Assembly (NCBI GenBank): GCA_017591395.1 | Contig: WEDG01001071.1 | Location: forward strand, 62,001-126,000 | Source of the DNA: Schistocephalus solidus | Lineage: Eukaryota > Platyhelminthes > Cestoda > Diphyllobothriidea > Diphyllobothriidae | Direction of reading: 5' to 3' | DNA length: 64,000 nucleotides | Shown: positions 61,948 through 64,000 of the stretch, one piece after another | Numbering within the stretch: position 1 is the first letter of the stretch | Layout of the letters: each line of letters begins with the position of its first letter | Translations under genes and position numbers: made by a program | The notes under the pieces: generated by a model | The model's database searches: none | What the model was told of the DNA's origin: nothing | Seen by the model: the letters and a program-made list of their open reading frames with translations, nothing else

Positions 61948-62449
61948 TCTAATGGAGAAACAGTGTCTCGGAAATTCTACTGTCTACCAGATAAATAGGG
62001 GATTTCCGAAGCGATCGCCAGACAAGTTAGTCGGTTTGGCATCTCCATCGCTCGCAAGTCGGCGTCCTCCCTGCGCGCAGTACTATCGCGTAGTTAAAGA
62101 CCCCACAGTAAAAGAGCAGCAAACGAATGTCATTTATCGCATTCCGTGTGCAAATTGCTATAGCGATTACGGAGGCCATACGGGTCAACAACTTGGGACC
62201 CGCATAAATGAGCATAAACTGGCCATCCGCCGACGCGATACCTTGTCCCTCGTGTTTGCGCACGCCGTGAACTGGGACCACCCCTTCAATGGGGACGCAA
62301 CCGAAATGGTCGCCATGGCTAAGACCAAGCAAGCACGAGAGTTCCTCGAAGCTTGGTACTCCAGCACAAACAGCATCAACGGCCGCGTCGATCTGGATGC
62401 ACATTATGAAGGTCTTCGTGCACGGCTCACAGATTCGAGTCGACCTTAA
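61940..62449 (+). pseudogene. P8 linker and GIY-YIG endonuclease domain
   Basis: A 169-codon open frame. A basic linker (residues 1-60) leads to TNVIYRIPCANCYSDYGGHT (residues 62-81), then QQLGTRINEH (83-92), AREFLEAWYSSTNSINGRVD (132-151) and a short tail ending SSRP. The GIY-YIG pair is represented by IYR and YGG, and the RxxEH and E(A)W elements are kept, so the fold could be intact. This domain nicks target DNA in PLE insertion. It is the best-preserved domain of the element but has no working RT upstream. Confidence 0.92.
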
Positions 62450-62540
62450 ACCAACAATAGCTTATCCATGTTTGGCCAAGTGGAAATCCACAGATGCGGT
62501 ATCCTTTCCCCCTCCCTCGCCGACGCGTGAACCACAATCG

Positions 62541-62755
62541 GGACTTTAACACTTCCCCTCACTCCCGACATTTATCGTAACACGTTTCTCGTCCCCCCTC
62601 CCACGGACGTCTGTCTGTATGTCTGCCCCAGCTCTCTAGTGTGATAATCCAAACTCCCACTTTTCATTTCGTCTGACGACGATCCGGTGTATTCTGCTTG
62701 AAAATTCACGAGTCAACCTCGATTTTTCCGACGAACCTTCTTTCTTCATTATCAT
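62541..62755 (+). repeat. PLE terminal repeat (pLTR), right copy
   Basis: Same orientation and content as 59348-59560, with small insertions and substitutions. It begins about 90 bp after the stop of the GIY-YIG frame. Confidence 0.85.
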
Positions 62756-63089
62756 CAATCAATGTGTGAAACTATTTTAATTTTATTCCAAAACGACCCA
62801 AAGCGCCATGGTACTAAGACAGTCGGGAAAATCCAAGCCAAGCGAAGTCATGTTAATAAACAAATGTGTGACTGTCAAGATGACAGTTCGGACTCCATTT
62901 GTTATAGCCCGATCGATGAATCGTCCAGGAGTAGAATAATGGAACCTCGGGAAAGTGTCTTTGACCGAAAATAAGATAACCGCATCGGTTTGAGTAGGAT
63001 GACTTCGTAGTCATAAGATCAGAGCGAAGTTACTGAGTCAAATATTGAAAACAAAAGACAATGAGCAGGTCTATTGCAATAAAAAGTAA
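62756..63089. other. unassigned
   Basis: No named feature between the PLE and the MITE. A 70-codon frame here lacks motifs. Confidence 0.4.
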
Positions 63090-63457
63090 GGATTTCGTGT
63101 ATGGACGGTTAAACAGAATTGGGGATAAGGAATCGTCAACAGTACATGTAACTTTGCACGAACTTCCAAGGAAATTATGTTTCGGATTAAGGCGAGGGTT
63201 AGGTTTACGTTAAGGTCAGTGTTGGAGTTGGGGTCACGATAAGGCTAAAGTAGTATCGTGTTAACTGTACGATTTAAGGTTACTGTAGGGCTAGGGTTAA
63301 GATTGTGGTAACAGTTTATTTTACTGTTAGGGTTAGTCTCACTGTTAAGACACTGGTATATTTACCCTTTCTGAAGTTTATCGTAGGGCAACCTATTTTA
63401 AGTGGGTGGGGCGTTTTCTAGTCCCATGTGCTGTTTAGGCGACCTTACGAGGCCTCC
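63090..63457. mobile_element. MITE family A, copy 3
   Basis: The left end (GGATTTCGTGTATGGACGG) matches the reverse complement of the right end (GGAGGCCTCGTAAGGTCGCC) imperfectly, with the TTAAACAG/CTAAACAG block kept. The core shows the same order of TTAGGG-like words as copies 1 and 2, and the same right-hand segment (TTTACCC through GTGGGGCG). Confidence 0.75.
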
Positions 63458-64000
63458 CTGCCCTATAATATACTACCCTGTGAAGTAAATTATGAACGAA
63501 TAAGAACGACGGCAAGACAGGAGTGCATATGTAGATTAAGTCTCCTCGAAAAATTCCCAGGATTAAAATAAGGAATAAGATAGAGAATGCGGTAAAGTAT
63601 GATAGCATGCATAAGCGAGAAAACAAATTTCTGCTAATCGTTCTTAAACGGAATTCAAAATGAATGTGCTAATGAGATTTCGTTACGGCTTGGTGACGAA
63701 CGCATGCATTAGTCCCAAGTAATCAAGCAAGCACACATGCATTGTTGAAAATCAAATTTACTTCGCTTTCTTTTAACCTGTTTTTATTTGTATTTGAAAA
63801 GTCTTCATACGCCAAATTATGTACCCGGCCACAGTTTCTGCACGAAAAATGTGTCCAAAATCGCATAGCCAATCAAAAGTCTGCCTTACATGAGGGAAAC
63901 CAGAGTTAATATCTCTGCGGTTCAAATTATCTTCTACACGCAAAGTTCCTCGTTCATTTAAAATAAATTTGGTTAAGGAGGACTTATGTGGCCCTCCAAT
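63458..64000. other. unassigned
   Basis: AT-leaning sequence to the window end with no supported feature. Confidence 0.4.

Larger units (their letters stand above)
59348..62755 (+). mobile_element. Penelope-like element P8, near full length
   Basis: The order is pLTR (59348-59560), N-terminal coding part (59566-60440), RT (60474-61947), GIY-YIG (61940-62449), short 3' UTR, pLTR (62541-62755). At 3.4 kb it is the most complete mobile element in the window. It is inactive: the coding region is spread over several frames, and the RT core is duplicated in tandem with defects in both units. Terminal direct repeats with an RT plus GIY-YIG are diagnostic of PLEs. Confidence 0.92.

Noticed and set aside
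62027..62404. 125-codon minus-strand open frame
   Set aside because: Antisense shadow of the P8 GIY-YIG domain.
59348..62755. An LTR retrotransposon or retrovirus-like element because of terminal direct repeats
   Set aside because: No gag, protease, RNase H or integrase motifs; RT followed by GIY-YIG identifies a PLE.

Overview
The window looks like repeat-dominated, gene-poor nuclear DNA of a flatworm, most likely a tapeworm of the Spirometra/Diphyllobothrium type. This is inferred from element content, not from a marker gene. The evidence is several lineages of Penelope-like elements (PLEs) with GIY-YIG endonuclease domains, an RTE/CR1-like LINE with an APE endonuclease, TTAGGG-like tracts inside inverted-repeat elements, tRNA-derived SINEs, long microsatellites and AG/GT splice signals. 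There are no bacterial operons, rRNA genes or CRISPR arrays.

Layout. 0-10 kb holds one probable terminal coding exon (412-666), SINE copies and the first TTAGGG-rich MITE (7.24-7.62 kb). 10.0-11.85 kb is a minus-strand PLE with reverse transcriptase (RT) plus GIY-YIG, flanked by inverted terminal sequences. 12.26-12.43 kb is an AGT microsatellite. 14.1-16.07 kb is a LINE relic with its endonuclease largely preserved, beside a short interspersed repeat. 16.5-17.4 kb is a second PLE lineage between direct repeats. 17.9-28.4 kb contains a LINE RT relic, an AT-rich inverted-repeat element and several exon-like islands that may belong to one or more long-intron genes. 29.1-29.9 kb is a PLE copy split by another repeat with a 9-bp target duplication.

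The middle (30-51 kb) is mostly unassigned. It holds a 128-bp perfect tandem duplication, a 411-bp CT microsatellite, one tRNA gene (37.6 kb, minus strand), a SINE pair, an AT-rich inverted-repeat element (40.1-40.96 kb) and further SINE and repeat fragments. 52.0-53.7 kb is the same AT-rich element with a third PLE lineage nested in it. Then come a MITE, a second AGT microsatellite and a GIY-YIG fragment (56.6-57.0 kb). 58.6-62.75 kb is the most structured part: a tandem PLE array in which a rearranged, partly inverted copy and a near full-length copy share a terminal repeat. The near full-length copy carries an internal tandem duplication of its RT core. A third MITE copy closes the window.

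If host genes are present they are represented only by isolated exons in long introns. All exon calls rest on open frame, base usage and splice-site context, and none has a recognised protein family. Every transposable element seen carries stops or frameshifts, so none appears autonomous. The tRNA has intact internal promoter boxes and a Pol III terminator.
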